Below are positions 44,622-53,414 of a stretch of 64,000 nucleotides of DNA, piece after piece (positions within the stretch are counted from its first letter, which is position 1; the number at the start of each line of letters is the position of its first letter). The translations under genes were made by a program, and so were the position numbers. Source of the stretch: Citromicrobium sp. UBA3494 (GTDB taxonomy: Bacteria; Pseudomonadota; Alphaproteobacteria; Sphingomonadales; Sphingomonadaceae); contig DFQH01000006.1 of NCBI GenBank assembly GCA_002377695.1, positions 163,342 to 227,341 of the forward strand, read 5' to 3'. The notes beneath the pieces are model-generated. The model searched no databases. It was given only the letters and a program-made list of their open reading frames with translations, and was not told the DNA's origin.

Positions 44622-45227
44622 TCAGGGCGCGCCGGGTTGGCGCGGCCTGGGGCGGAAGATGCGCCGCAGGGTGCGCCCGACGAGCACGATCAGCGCGATG
44701 CTGAGGGCCAGCAGCCCCACCGCGATCACCGCTGCGATCACCGGATTGGCGATGGCCAGCGCCAGCAGGCCTACAGTAGCCACATCCTCCGCCGTCGAGA
44801 CCATCACGTTGCTGACAGGCTCCGGGCTGGTGTTCACGGCGGCGCGCGCACTGGCTTTCCCCGCATGCGCCGCAAAGGCCGCACCGCCGCCCAGCAGGAA
44901 GGCGATCACCTGCCAGGTGGGATCGCCCGGATCGATGATCGCCAGCGCCAGCAGCGCGCCGCCGACCGGCCGGATCAGCGAGTGCACCGCGTCCCAGATC
45001 GAATCGAGCCACATCACCTTGTCGGCGAAGAATTCCATCACCGCGCCGACGCCTGCAATGCCGAGCACCCAGGGATTGGCAAGGACGTCCAGCATCTGCA
45101 ACTGTTCGGGCAGCGGCACCCAGCCGGATCGCATCGCCAGCCCCGTGATGAGCACGGTTGCATAGAGCCGCCAGCCCGACAGCAGACTGACGCTACCCGC
45201 CAGCCCAAGCAGTTCGATGATACCCAT
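44622..45227 (-). CDS. DUF4126 membrane protein
   Basis: A 201-residue protein with four or five hydrophobic segments. SGWRLYATVLITGLAMRSGW near the start and EFFADKVMWLDSIWDAVHSLIRPVGGALLALA are typical of DUF4126. The function is not known. The C-terminus is basic and cytoplasmic. Convergent with phaZ, 26 bases apart. Confidence 0.85.
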   Translation of the reverse strand: MGIIELLGLAGSVSLLSGWRLYATVLITGLAMRSGWVPLPEQLQMLDVLANPWVLGIAGVGAVMEFFADKVMWLDSIWDAVHSLIRPVGGALLALAIIDPGDPTWQVIAFLLGGGAAFAAHAGKASARAAVNTSPEPVSNVMVSTAEDVATVGLLALAIANPVIAAVIAVGLLALSIALIVLVGRTLRRIFRPRPRQPGAP

Positions 45228-45292
45228 GGCCGTGCCTATAGCACGTTTGCGCGAGAGCGATCAGCGAACTTCGGAGCCCCCGGCAAGGCGCT

Positions 45293-45931
45293 TCATTCGG
45301 CGTCGCCAATCACCTGCGGTTCGGCAGTGCAATCGGTCTCGCCATCGGCTGCCAGATCGGCGATCTCGCGTGCGCGCTGGTTGGCCGCACCCGCTCCGCC
45401 ACCGATCTGCGCGATGCGGCAGCCGGGATCGTCGCGCGTCCCAATCCGTTCGACCGCGATAACGCTGCGATTGTTGGATTGCAGGCTGGCGTCTTGGTAG
45501 CGGAAGATGACCGCGAAGGGTGCGCCCTCGTCGCTGCGGATTTCGATACGCGGCGCGATCTCGTTGAAGGCAGCGATCGTCTGGAACCGATCGTTCTCGA
45601 CCCCTGCATCGAGATCGAAACGCCCATCTCCCGCCTGCACGAAGATCGGCACCCCGGCTATCAGACCGCAGCGGAAGGTCGCGCCCTCACCCTCTTCCTG
45701 CTGCGTGAGGACTTCGCACTGGTCGAGGTCTAGCGTGCCATAGGCAGAGGCAAAACGCTCGTCCGGGGTCTCTTCGGACGCCGTCTCCCCGATCGGCGGG
45801 ATTTGCGGTTCGTCGATCGTCACATCCTCGACGCTGCTCTCGCGCGCCTGATCGGCAGGTACGGTCTCACCGCAAGCGGTCAGAGCTGTCGCGGCCAATG
45901 CCAGCGACAGGGCGGAAAGGGGCAAGCGCAT
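45293..45931 (-). CDS. hypothetical lipoprotein
   Basis: A 212-residue protein with a lipobox (ATALTACGE), an acidic linker of about 35 residues and a globular part with four or five Cys (QCEVLT, FRCGLIAG, PGCRIAQ, TDCTAEP). The Cys could form disulphides in the periplasm. I do not recognise the family. GGGAG precedes the ATG at 45931. It lies 56 bases past the thiolase stop on the same strand. Confidence 0.7.
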   Translation of the reverse strand: MRLPLSALSLALAATALTACGETVPADQARESSVEDVTIDEPQIPPIGETASEETPDERFASAYGTLDLDQCEVLTQQEEGEGATFRCGLIAGVPIFVQAGDGRFDLDAGVENDRFQTIAAFNEIAPRIEIRSDEGAPFAVIFRYQDASLQSNNRSVIAVERIGTRDDPGCRIAQIGGGAGAANQRAREIADLAADGETDCTAEPQVIGDAE

Positions 45932-45987
45932 GAAATTCTCCCGTTGGTTATCGAGACAATGCGCCGCCCCTGCTCCTGGGTCCCGCG

Positions 45988-47166
45988 TCAGAGGACTTCG
46001 AAGATGCCAGCCGCGCCCATGCCGCCACCGACGCACATGGTGACGCAGACATACTTGGCACCGCGGCGCTTGCCTTCGATCAGCGCGTGGCCGACGCAGC
46101 GCGCGCCGGTCATGCCATACGGGTGGCCGATCGAGATCGAGCCGCCGTTGACGTTGAGGTCCTCGTCCGGAATGCCGAGCTTGTCGCGGCAGTAGAGCAC
46201 CTGCACCGCAAAGGCTTCGTTCAGTTCCCACAGGCCGATATCGCTCATCTTCAGGCCGGTGCGTTCGAGCACGGCGGGGATCGCGAAGACCGGGCCGATG
46301 CCCATCTCGTCGGGCTCGGTGCCCGCAACCGCCATGCCGACATAACGGCCGAGCGGGGTCAGGCCGCGCTTCTCGGCGAGCTTTTCTTCCATCAGGATGC
46401 TGGCCGACGAACCGTCCGACAGCTGGCTGGCATTGCCGGCGGTGATCGTGGTGTCGGGGCCGAGGACGGGGTTGAGCGAGGCGAGGCCTTCCAGCTTGGT
46501 GTCGGGACGGTTGCCTTCGTCCTTGGCGACCGTCACTTCCTTCTCGGAAACCTCGCCGGTTTCCTTGTCCTTCACCTTCATGGTGACGGTGACGGGCACG
46601 ATCTCGTCATCGAACTTGCCCGCTTCCTGCGCGGCAGCGGTGCGCTGCTGCGAGCGGAGCGCGTATTCGTCCTGCGCTTCGCGGCTGATGCCGTAGCGCT
46701 GGGCGACGGTTTCCGCCGTCTGCAGCATCGGCATGTAGACCGCGTTGTGCATGCCCATCAGCTCGGGATCGGGCATCACGCGCATTTCGGGGGTCTGGAC
46801 GAGGCTGATCGATTCCTGGCCGCCGCCTGCGACGATATCCATGTTGTCGACCATGATCTGCTTCGCGGCGGTCGAAATCGCCATCAGGCCCGAAGAGCAC
46901 TGGCGGTCGATCGTCATGCCCGAAACGCCGATCGGGCAGCCCGAACGCAGCGCGACCTGACGGCCCAGGTTACCTGCCTGCGCACCCTGCTGGAGCGCGG
47001 CGCCCCACACGACGTCGTTGATTTCGCCGGCTTCGATCTTCGCACGCTCGATCGCGGGGGCGAGCGAGTAGGAGCCGAGAGTCGCCCCCTTGGTGTCGTT
47101 GAAGCCGCCCTTGTAGGCACGGCCGATGGCGGTGCGTGCGGTGGATACGATGACTGCGCTGCGCAT
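45988..47166 (-). CDS. acetyl-CoA C-acyltransferase (thiolase)
   Basis: A 392-residue thiolase with the nucleophile Cys in [14 protein letters not shown], the His in [12 protein letters not shown] and the second Cys in [25 protein letters not shown] is intact. The insertion [20 protein letters not shown] is of the catabolic acyl-CoA thiolase type, so beta-oxidation is more likely than purely PhaA-type acetoacetyl-CoA synthesis. AAGGAG precedes the ATG at 47166. It lies downstream of the MaoC hydratase beyond a palindromic element. Confidence 0.92.
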   Translation of the reverse strand: MRSAVIVSTARTAIGRAYKGGFNDTKGATLGSYSLAPAIERAKIEAGEINDVVWGAALQQGAQAGNLGRQVALRSGCPIGVSGMTIDRQCSSGLMAISTAAKQIMVDNMDIVAGGGQESISLVQTPEMRVMPDPELMGMHNAVYMPMLQTAETVAQRYGISREAQDEYALRSQQRTAAAQEAGKFDDEIVPVTVTMKVKDKETGEVSEKEVTVAKDEGNRPDTKLEGLASLNPVLGPDTTITAGNASQLSDGSSASILMEEKLAEKRGLTPLGRYVGMAVAGTEPDEMGIGPVFAIPAVLERTGLKMSDIGLWELNEAFAVQVLYCRDKLGIPDEDLNVNGGSISIGHPYGMTGARCVGHALIEGKRRGAKYVCVTMCVGGGMGAAGIFEVL

Positions 47167-47192
47167 AATGTGAACTCCTTGAAACTGAACTT

Positions 47193-47327
47193 GCCTCTCC
47201 CCTTCAAGGGAGGGACAGCGAAACCTGGGTTTGCGACGCAAGCCCTCGTCGCAGCAGGGTGGGGCCCGGCATGCGTGGCGCCAGCGCCCCACCCCTCGAT
47301 CCCCTACCCCGAAGGGGAGGGGAGGGA
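47193..47327. repeat. MITE-like composite palindromic element
   Basis: Between the MaoC and thiolase genes lie three stems: one around CCCCTTCAAGGG (47200-47211), a perfect 9-base stem GGGTGGGGC/GCCCCACCC (47257-47294), and CCCCTACCCC/GGGGAGGGG (47301-47322). The two ends are imperfect inverted copies of each other (CCTC-n-CCCCTTC). It has no coding capacity and looks like a small non-autonomous repeat; it may also attenuate or process the transcript. Confidence 0.55.
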
Positions 47328-47329
47328 TC

Positions 47330-47779
47330 CTAGACGTAGAACATCGACATCCACTCGCAGATCAGGGCGGGCTTTTCCTCGCCTTCGATCTCGATGGTGA
47401 TCTCGACCGTGTGCTGCCACTGGCCGGGGCGCTTTTCTTCCATGCCCAGCAGTTTCCAGTGGCCACGGATACGCTTGCCCGATTTCACGGGGTTGAGGAA
47501 ACGCGTCTTGTTGCCCCCATAGTTGACGGCCATCTTGATGCCGTCGGGCCGGGGCACATCGCTTTTCTGGGTGAGATAGGGGATCATCGAAAGCGTCAGG
47601 AAGCCGTGGGCGATGGTGCCGCCGAACGGCGTCATCTTGGCCGCTTCCTCGTTCACGTGGATGAACTGGTGATCGTCCGTCGCTTCGGCGAACTTGTTGA
47701 TCCGATCCTGCGAAATCTCGATCCATTCGCTGGTGCCGATCTGTTCGCCGACCTTCGCGGCGATGTCCTGGGGGGTCAT
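47330..47779 (-). CDS. MaoC family (R)-enoyl-CoA hydratase
   Basis: A 149-residue single hotdog protein. [18 protein letters not shown] contains the Asp/His hydratase pair (DxxQxxH), and [15 protein letters not shown] is the second motif. This is the NodN/PhaJ-like class that hydrates enoyl-CoA to (R)-3-hydroxyacyl-CoA, a link from beta-oxidation to PHA. AAGGAGAGGCGCGC precedes the ATG. The thiolase gene follows downstream. Confidence 0.9.
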   Translation of the reverse strand: MTPQDIAAKVGEQIGTSEWIEISQDRINKFAEATDDHQFIHVNEEAAKMTPFGGTIAHGFLTLSMIPYLTQKSDVPRPDGIKMAVNYGGNKTRFLNPVKSGKRIRGHWKLLGMEEKRPGQWQHTVEITIEIEGEEKPALICEWMSMFYV

Positions 47780-47832
47780 GCGCGCCTCTCCTTAGTCTTG
47801 CATTGCGCGCATTCCATGCAGGATGAAAATGC

Positions 47833-49242
47833 CTAGCGCAATGGAGGGCTGGCCGCCCCCGCGCCTGTCGCTACGGCATGCGGCTGTCCCGCCTGTCGCC
47901 CCGCCGCCAGCCGCGCCCCGATGGTGGCCTCGGCAGGCGAATCATGGCGCTTGGCGTAGATGACAAGCGCGATCTGGAGCCCCGCCAGCATCATGATGAA
48001 GGGCTGCCAGGCGATGCCCTGGAAGGTCGCGCCGACCAGATAGATCACCTGCGCATATTGCAGCGCGATGGCGAGATGGCCGAGCCATGCCAGGTTCGGG
48101 TCACCCCTCCTGCGCATGCGCCGTCGCAACCGCTCCATCTGGATCAGACCCAACGCCTGCAGCAGCAACCATGCACCAAGCCCCGGCCAGCCCTGCTCGC
48201 CCAGCATCTCGAAAATTGCGGAGTGGTACGCGCGTCCTTCATCCACCACCTCATCGTAGCGGGTGGTGGTCATGTTCCCCTCGCCCGTGGTCTGCGGCAT
48301 GCGGTAGGTGAAGCTGTTCGCGCGATAGGCCTCGAACCCGCCGCCGAGCGGGCGCTCCTTTGCGTAGTCGATGGTCCATTTCCACACCGCCACGCGGGTC
48401 GAGGCGCTCTCGTCTTCCTCGGCGGTCAGCATGGTGGCCATGCGATCGGCATAGGATTGCGGCAGAAAGGGGAAGGCGGCGATGCACAGCAGCACGCCGC
48501 CGACCATCAGCAGCAGCTTGTGGCGGCTTTCCCGAAGGACCAGCAGGCCGAGCATAGCGATACACACCAGCCCGGTGCGCGCTTCCGTACCGATCGGAAT
48601 CAGCAGGCATGCCCCGGCAAGTCCTGCGGCGAACAGCTTGACCGGCAGGCTCGGCTTGAACACCGTGTCGTAGCGGGTGAACCAGTAGAGCAACGGAATG
48701 ATCGCGATGGCCACGGTGGAGATCGTGGAGCTTTCGTAGATCCCGCTATTGTCGTTCACGAACAGCGAGAGCGTGCCGTAGCCGCCGCCGCCGAAGACGG
48801 TCTTGATCCCGCCGGAGATGATGATCGCCCCCGCCGTGAGCACCATGACGAGCGCAGCCGCCTCGAACCGAAGCTTGGTGGTGACGGTGAAGGGCAGAAA
48901 AATCGCGAAGACGAGCGTCTTCCATACCCAGTCCCATTTGCCGACGGCCTCTACCGGGAATTGCGCACCCTGCATCGTGAACCATGCCCAGACCAGGAGG
49001 AACAGCATCAGCGCCTGGCGGAAGGTGAAGGTGGGGCGCGCCTTCTTGTCCATCATGAGCCACCCGCCGAAGGCAGCCGCGAAGGCGATCAGCGATACGG
49101 GCACGCTGGTGATCGGACCGTAGCCCATCTTCTGCGGGGCCAGGATGTCGACGTAGAGGTACAGGCAGATCCACAGGAACGGGCGCTTCAGCCCCAACAG
49201 CAGGAAGACAGCGAAAAAGCCGAGCAGGAACAGGTCTGTCAT
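47833..49242 (-). CDS. O-glycosylation ligase, exosortase-A-associated type
   Basis: A 469-residue membrane protein with about eleven helices and a Wzy_C/O-antigen-ligase domain. The N-terminus (LKRPFLWICLYLYVDILAPQ and KMGYGPITSVPVSL) matches the DUF5935 class of ligases found with exosortase A. The periplasmic loop has ESASTRVAVWKWTIDYAKER and RAYHSAIFEMLGEQGWPG. It should join or polymerise glycans in the periplasm. Its ATG overlaps the stop of a small membrane-protein frame. No exosortase gene is in the window. Confidence 0.87.
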   Translation of the reverse strand: MTDLFLLGFFAVFLLLGLKRPFLWICLYLYVDILAPQKMGYGPITSVPVSLIAFAAAFGGWLMMDKKARPTFTFRQALMLFLLVWAWFTMQGAQFPVEAVGKWDWVWKTLVFAIFLPFTVTTKLRFEAAALVMVLTAGAIIISGGIKTVFGGGGYGTLSLFVNDNSGIYESSTISTVAIAIIPLLYWFTRYDTVFKPSLPVKLFAAGLAGACLLIPIGTEARTGLVCIAMLGLLVLRESRHKLLLMVGGVLLCIAAFPFLPQSYADRMATMLTAEEDESASTRVAVWKWTIDYAKERPLGGGFEAYRANSFTYRMPQTTGEGNMTTTRYDEVVDEGRAYHSAIFEMLGEQGWPGLGAWLLLQALGLIQMERLRRRMRRRGDPNLAWLGHLAIALQYAQVIYLVGATFQGIAWQPFIMMLAGLQIALVIYAKRHDSPAEATIGARLAAGRQAGQPHAVATGAGAASPPLR

Positions 49243-49370
49243 GGCGTCCGCTCGTCCGTCGCGCCGTCGTCATCGCCTTCCAGCAGCGGATCCTCGTCCA
49301 GATCGTCGCGCAGCATCAGGCGATAGCCCGCAATCAGCAGGAGGCCGTGAATCGCCACAATGACGGCCAT
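49239..49370 (-). CDS. small single-helix membrane protein
   Basis: A 43-residue frame, MAVIVAIHGLLLIAGYRLML followed by an acidic tail rich in Asp and Glu. Its stop overlaps the ligase start as ATGA, the best evidence that it is real. The frame stays open upstream to a TTG at 49442, so the start is uncertain (43 to 67 residues), and no good ribosome site is seen. A membrane-anchored partner of the ligase is possible. Confidence 0.5.
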   Translation of the reverse strand: MAVIVAIHGLLLIAGYRLMLRDDLDEDPLLEGDDDGATDERTP

Positions 49371-49505
49371 GTCGATCACGGAATCGCGGGCTCCTGTCTC
49401 AAGGCCGGGCTGCGCCGGTCGCATCATGCGCCAGCATCGCAAGACCGGCTAGCACGGTGGAGTTGACGGCCCGTTAAGCACATCCGCGCTAGGCAAGCCC
49501 ACGCT

Positions 49506-50780
49506 ATGCGCGTGCTTCATGTTCTCGACCATTCGCTTCCGCTGCACAGCGGCTATGCCTTCCGCACCCGTGCGATCATGCGCGCGCAGATGGATGACGG
49601 GCTGGAGGTGCGCGGGATCACCGGCCCACGCCATTCGGCACAAGGTCCGGCGGAGGAGACCTGCGAAGGGCTGCGCTTCCACCGCACACCGCAATCCGTC
49701 GGCGGCCCGCCTGGCCTGCGCGAATGGCGCGAGGTTGCCGCACACGCCGATGCCATCGTGGCGCTTGCCAGGGACTGGCGGCCCGACGTGCTGCATGCGC
49801 ATTCGCCCGCCCTGTCGGGCCTTGCCGCGATTCGCGCGGGGAAGAAGCTCGGCATTCCGGTGGTGTACGAGATTCGCGCCTTCTGGGAGGATGCGGCCGT
49901 GGGCAACGGGACCGGGCGCGAGGGTTCGCCCCGCTACCGCCTGACCCGCATGCTCGAAAACGCCGTCGTCAAACGCGCCGACGCGGTCTTCACCATTTGC
50001 GAGGGGCTGCGCAGCGATTTGATCGCGCGCGGCTTCCCGCCCGAAAAGATCGGCATATCGCCCAACGCGGTCGACCTGACGCAGTTCGGCACGCCTGCAG
50101 CGCGCGATCCCGCCCTGGCCACGAAGCTGGACCTGAACGGCGGCCCGGTGATCGGCTTCATCGGCAGCTTCTATCCTTACGAGGGGCTGGACGATCTGAT
50201 CGCCGCCCTGCCCGCCCTGCGCGCGCGCCACCCCGATACCCGCCTGCTGCTGGTGGGCGGCGGGCCGCAGGACGCGGCGCTGCGCGAACAGGCCGCCGCT
50301 TCCCCGGCGAGCGATTCGATCATCTTCACCGGCCGCGTGCCGCACGCAGAGGTCGCGCAGTACTATGCCCTGATCGATATTCTCGCATTCCCCCGCAAAC
50401 GCAGCAGGCTGACCGAGCTGGTCACGCCATTGAAGCCGCTCGAAGCGATGGCGCAGGGGCGGATCGTCGCCGCCTCGGATGTGGGCGGACACGAGGAACT
50501 GATTGCCGATGGGCAGACCGGGGTGCTGTTCCCCGCCGACGCCCCGGCAGGCGTGGCGCAGGCGCTGGCCGACCTGCTCGACGCGAAAGAGACCTGGCCC
50601 GCCATGCGCGAGCGCGCGCAAAGCCATGTCGCCACGCACCGGGACTGGTCGCTCAACGCGCGTCGTTATCTCGGCGTTTACCATCGCCTGCTAGGCCGGA
50701 CGGTGGATCGGTCGCCCGAAAGCGGGGCGTGGAGGCCATCGTCAGACGGCCTTCACGCCCACGAGGGCGGCCCGGGATGA
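49506..50780 (+). CDS. exosortase-A-associated glycosyltransferase
   Basis: A 424-residue GT4-type transferase (two Rossmann domains). The start MRVLHVLDHSLPLHSGYAFR is the hallmark of the glycosyltransferases that accompany exosortase-A polysaccharide loci. The donor-binding region includes GFIGSFYPYEGLDDLIAALP and ELVTPLKPLEAMAQGR (the Glu of the EX7E pattern). It should add a sugar to an exopolysaccharide repeat on the cytoplasmic side. It is divergent from the ligase gene across about 135 bases, and its stop overlaps the next gene by four bases. Confidence 0.9.
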   Translation: MRVLHVLDHSLPLHSGYAFRTRAIMRAQMDDGLEVRGITGPRHSAQGPAEETCEGLRFHRTPQSVGGPPGLREWREVAAHADAIVALARDWRPDVLHAHSPALSGLAAIRAGKKLGIPVVYEIRAFWEDAAVGNGTGREGSPRYRLTRMLENAVVKRADAVFTICEGLRSDLIARGFPPEKIGISPNAVDLTQFGTPAARDPALATKLDLNGGPVIGFIGSFYPYEGLDDLIAALPALRARHPDTRLLLVGGGPQDAALREQAAASPASDSIIFTGRVPHAEVAQYYALIDILAFPRKRSRLTELVTPLKPLEAMAQGRIVAASDVGGHEELIADGQTGVLFPADAPAGVAQALADLLDAKETWPAMRERAQSHVATHRDWSLNARRYLGVYHRLLGRTVDRSPESGAWRPSSDGLHAHEGGPG

Positions 50781-51940
50781 AGGAAGGCACCGTGGCCGAT
50801 ATCGACACTACTGCGGAAGAGACCGACGCGCCGTCGGGTGGGCTGACCTCCAGCTCCGCCTTTCCCGCGCTGGTCGCCCTGTGGTTCGCCGCGCTGTTCG
50901 GCGGCGGCTGCCTGTTTCTGCCTCCCGCCCTGTTCGACGCCATTCTGGGCGATGCGGCCCCCTTCGGCCCGCAGACCCGCATCGTCTTCGCGCTGGTCGC
51001 TGCGGGAATCGGGCTGGTGCTGGGCCTGCTGATCGCCCGGCAGGTGCGCTCCGATGCCCCCGAACCGGCGCAGTCCGTACCCAGGACCAGGAAAAAGCCG
51101 CGCAAGGACGACCCCCGCCCACCGCTGGACGTGCGCGCCGCGCTGGGGCTTGGCAGCAGCCATTACGATCTCGACGACGACGACGACGAGGAGGATCAGC
51201 GCGATGATCGACCGTCAGAGCGAGGAGGGGATGACGATCTGGAGCTGACGGAAGAAAACCTCTCTCACGATTCCGACCCCTGCGATCCGGCTTCCGAACG
51301 TCTCGCTGCCCCGATCGACGATCCGCATTTCGCCTCTGCGTGGAGCGATTCGGACACCTATCGACCGGTCCGCCCTTCCGAGGACTTCGAGGAGGAGCCG
51401 TTCGACGAGGCCTCCATCTCCTTCCAGACGGAGCAAGCGCGCCCCGCCCCGCACGAATGGGCGCCGGGCCCAGCATCCGCGCCCGCGCGGCCTTCGCGGT
51501 ACAACCCCTTCGCCGACATGGTGCGCGTGGACGAGGACGATGCTGCGGATGGCTTTGACACCTCCGACGCGGAGGAACCGCAGCCTGTCGACCCGTTCCC
51601 GGAAGAGTCCGTCGACTCGCCGCCGGCTCCCGAACCCGCCGCATCTGCGGCCGTACCGCCGCCCCCCGCATGGCCCGCCCCGCGCGAGGAAGAGCCGACT
51701 CTCAAGGAACTGGGTGTCGCCGAACTGGTGGAACGCCTCGCCCGCGCCCTGCAGAGCCAGCAGAAATCGCAGGATCGGCCATCGCAGCCAGCGCCGGACC
51801 AAGCGCAGCGCGCCCCCGCCCGCACCGGCCAGCACCGCCACGAATCCGCACTCGCTCCGGCCAACCGGGCTGATCCGGACGTCGACCGTGCGCTGCGCGG
51901 CGCGCTCGACCGCCTCTCCCGGCTCGACGACGTGGCCTGA
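50777..51940 (+). CDS. acidic, largely disordered membrane protein
   Basis: A 387-residue protein I do not recognise. Two membrane helices near residues 30-50 and 65-87 (SSAFPALVALWFAALFGG and IVFALVAAGIGLVLGLLIA) are followed by about 300 residues of Asp/Glu/Pro-rich low-complexity sequence, including a YDLDDDDDEED run. The C-terminal 70 residues have a helical part, LKELGVAELVERLARALQSQ, and a final DRALRGALDRLSRLDDV. The ATG overlaps the glycosyltransferase stop, so it is coupled to polysaccharide assembly. Confidence 0.65.
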   Translation: MKEGTVADIDTTAEETDAPSGGLTSSSAFPALVALWFAALFGGGCLFLPPALFDAILGDAAPFGPQTRIVFALVAAGIGLVLGLLIARQVRSDAPEPAQSVPRTRKKPRKDDPRPPLDVRAALGLGSSHYDLDDDDDEEDQRDDRPSERGGDDDLELTEENLSHDSDPCDPASERLAAPIDDPHFASAWSDSDTYRPVRPSEDFEEEPFDEASISFQTEQARPAPHEWAPGPASAPARPSRYNPFADMVRVDEDDAADGFDTSDAEEPQPVDPFPEESVDSPPAPEPAASAAVPPPPAWPAPREEEPTLKELGVAELVERLARALQSQQKSQDRPSQPAPDQAQRAPARTGQHRHESALAPANRADPDVDRALRGALDRLSRLDDVA

Positions 51941-51943
51941 AGT

Positions 51944-52657
51944 CTAGGAGGAGGCGCCCTCAAGCCGCCAGTCCACCGGCTCGCGCCCGGCCTGCTCCAG
52001 AAAGGCATTGGCGCGGCTGAAGGGCTTCGACCCGAAGAACCCGCGATGGGCCGATAGAGGGCTGGGATGCGGCGAGCGGATGACGCAATGGCGCGCGCGC
52101 TGCCCCTGCTCATCTGCGTTCAATTCCGCAATGCGCGAGGCCTTCTTCTGCGCATGGCTGCCCCACAGGATGAAGACGGCAGGCTCGTCCCGCTGCGCCA
52201 CTGCGGCGACACAGGCATCGGTGATCGCATCCCAGCCGCGCCCGGCATGGCTGCCCGCCTGCCCGCCCTCCACGGTCAGGCTGTTGTTGAGCAGCAGGAC
52301 GCCCTGCCTCGCCCACGGCGTCAGATCGCCGCTTGCCGGCGCGGGGATCGCGCAGTCGTCCGCCAGTTCCTTGAAGATGTTCCTGAGCGATGGCGGATGC
52401 GGCACGCCGTCCGGCACCGAAAAGCTCAATCCCATCGCCTGGCCCGGACCGTGATACGGGTCCTGCCCCAGGATCACGACCTTCACCTCCTGCAAGGGCG
52501 TCAGCTCCAGCGCGCGCAGGCGGCAGCCCTGCGGCGGATAGATCGCCTTGCCCGCCTCTTCTTCGGCGCGGAGGAAGCCGCCCAGCCGCCGCGCCTCGGG
52601 CGTGGTCAGCACGGGTTCAAGCACGGGCGCCCAGCTTGCAGGAAGGTCTTCGGCCAT
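51944..52657 (-). CDS. ung: uracil-DNA glycosylase
   Basis: A 237-residue family 1 glycosylase removing uracil from DNA. The water-activating Asp lies in VVILGQDPYHGPGQAMGLSF and the His in RSPHPSPLSAHRGFFG; LLLNNSLTVE is also diagnostic. Complete length. It ends three bases from the converging acidic membrane-protein gene and is divergent from rnd across 118 bases. Confidence 0.96.
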   Translation of the reverse strand: MAEDLPASWAPVLEPVLTTPEARRLGGFLRAEEEAGKAIYPPQGCRLRALELTPLQEVKVVILGQDPYHGPGQAMGLSFSVPDGVPHPPSLRNIFKELADDCAIPAPASGDLTPWARQGVLLLNNSLTVEGGQAGSHAGRGWDAITDACVAAVAQRDEPAVFILWGSHAQKKASRIAELNADEQGQRARHCVIRSPHPSPLSAHRGFFGSKPFSRANAFLEQAGREPVDWRLEGASS

Positions 52658-52775
52658 GGACCACCGCTATGGCCAGAGCACGCCGCGCGCCAGACGCCCT
52701 TTTACTCTTTCCCCAATCGGCCTAGGTGCGGGAGCAAAGGCAGCAGGCTGCCCCCAACACGGATAAAGGATTTCG

Positions 52776-53396
52776 ATGGCCGTACATTTCCACGAAGAAG
52801 ACCTGCCCGAAGGCGTTCTGACCGAAGGCGCGGCGCTGGCCGTCGATACCGAGACCATGGGCCTCATCACCCATCGTGACCGGCTGTGCCTCGTGCAGAT
52901 CAGCGACGGACAGGGGGATGAACATCTGGTCCGCTTCGGCGTCGGCAGCAGCTACGATGCGCCCAACCTCAAGGCGGTGCTCGCCGATCCCGCGCGGGTG
53001 AAGCTGTATCACTTCGCGCGCTTCGATCTCGCCGCGATCGAGTTCTGGCTGGGCGTAACCGCCGCGCCGGTGTTCTGCACCAAGATCGCCAGCAAGCTGA
53101 CGCGCACCTATACCGATCGGCACGGGCTCAAGAATCTCGTCAACGAACTGCTGGGTGAAGAGATTTCCAAGCAGCAGCAAAGCTCCGACTGGGGCGCGCC
53201 CGAGATCAACAATGCTCAGCGCGAATATGCCGCGTCCGACGTGCGCTACCTGCACCGCCTGCGCGACATCTTCGAGGAACGCCTGCTGCGCGAACAGCGT
53301 ATGCCGATTGCGCAGGCCTGTTTCGATTTCCTGCCGACCCGCGCGCGGCTGGACCTTGCCGGCTGGCCGAACGCCGACATTTTCAGCCACGAGTAG
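52776..53396 (+). CDS. rnd: ribonuclease D-type 3-prime to 5-prime exonuclease
   Basis: A 206-residue DEDDy exonuclease. ALAVDTETMGL gives the first D and E, ARFDLAAI the second D, and YAASDVRYLHRLRD the last Asp and Tyr. It lacks the HRDC domains of E. coli RNase D, as is usual for this short alphaproteobacterial form. It trims tRNA and other RNA ends. AAAGGA precedes the ATG. First in the row rnd-lptC-lptA. Confidence 0.92.
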   Translation: MAVHFHEEDLPEGVLTEGAALAVDTETMGLITHRDRLCLVQISDGQGDEHLVRFGVGSSYDAPNLKAVLADPARVKLYHFARFDLAAIEFWLGVTAAPVFCTKIASKLTRTYTDRHGLKNLVNELLGEEISKQQQSSDWGAPEINNAQREYAASDVRYLHRLRDIFEERLLREQRMPIAQACFDFLPTRARLDLAGWPNADIFSHE

Positions 53397-53414
53397 GCAC
53401 CAAGTCAAAGCGCC

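Noticed and set aside
43278..47808. GCATTGCGC shared upstream of phaZ and the MaoC hydratase as a PhaR operator
   Set aside because: Near-identical short strings also occur inside coding sequence elsewhere (for example near 36136), and no inverted partner is present, so chance cannot be excluded.
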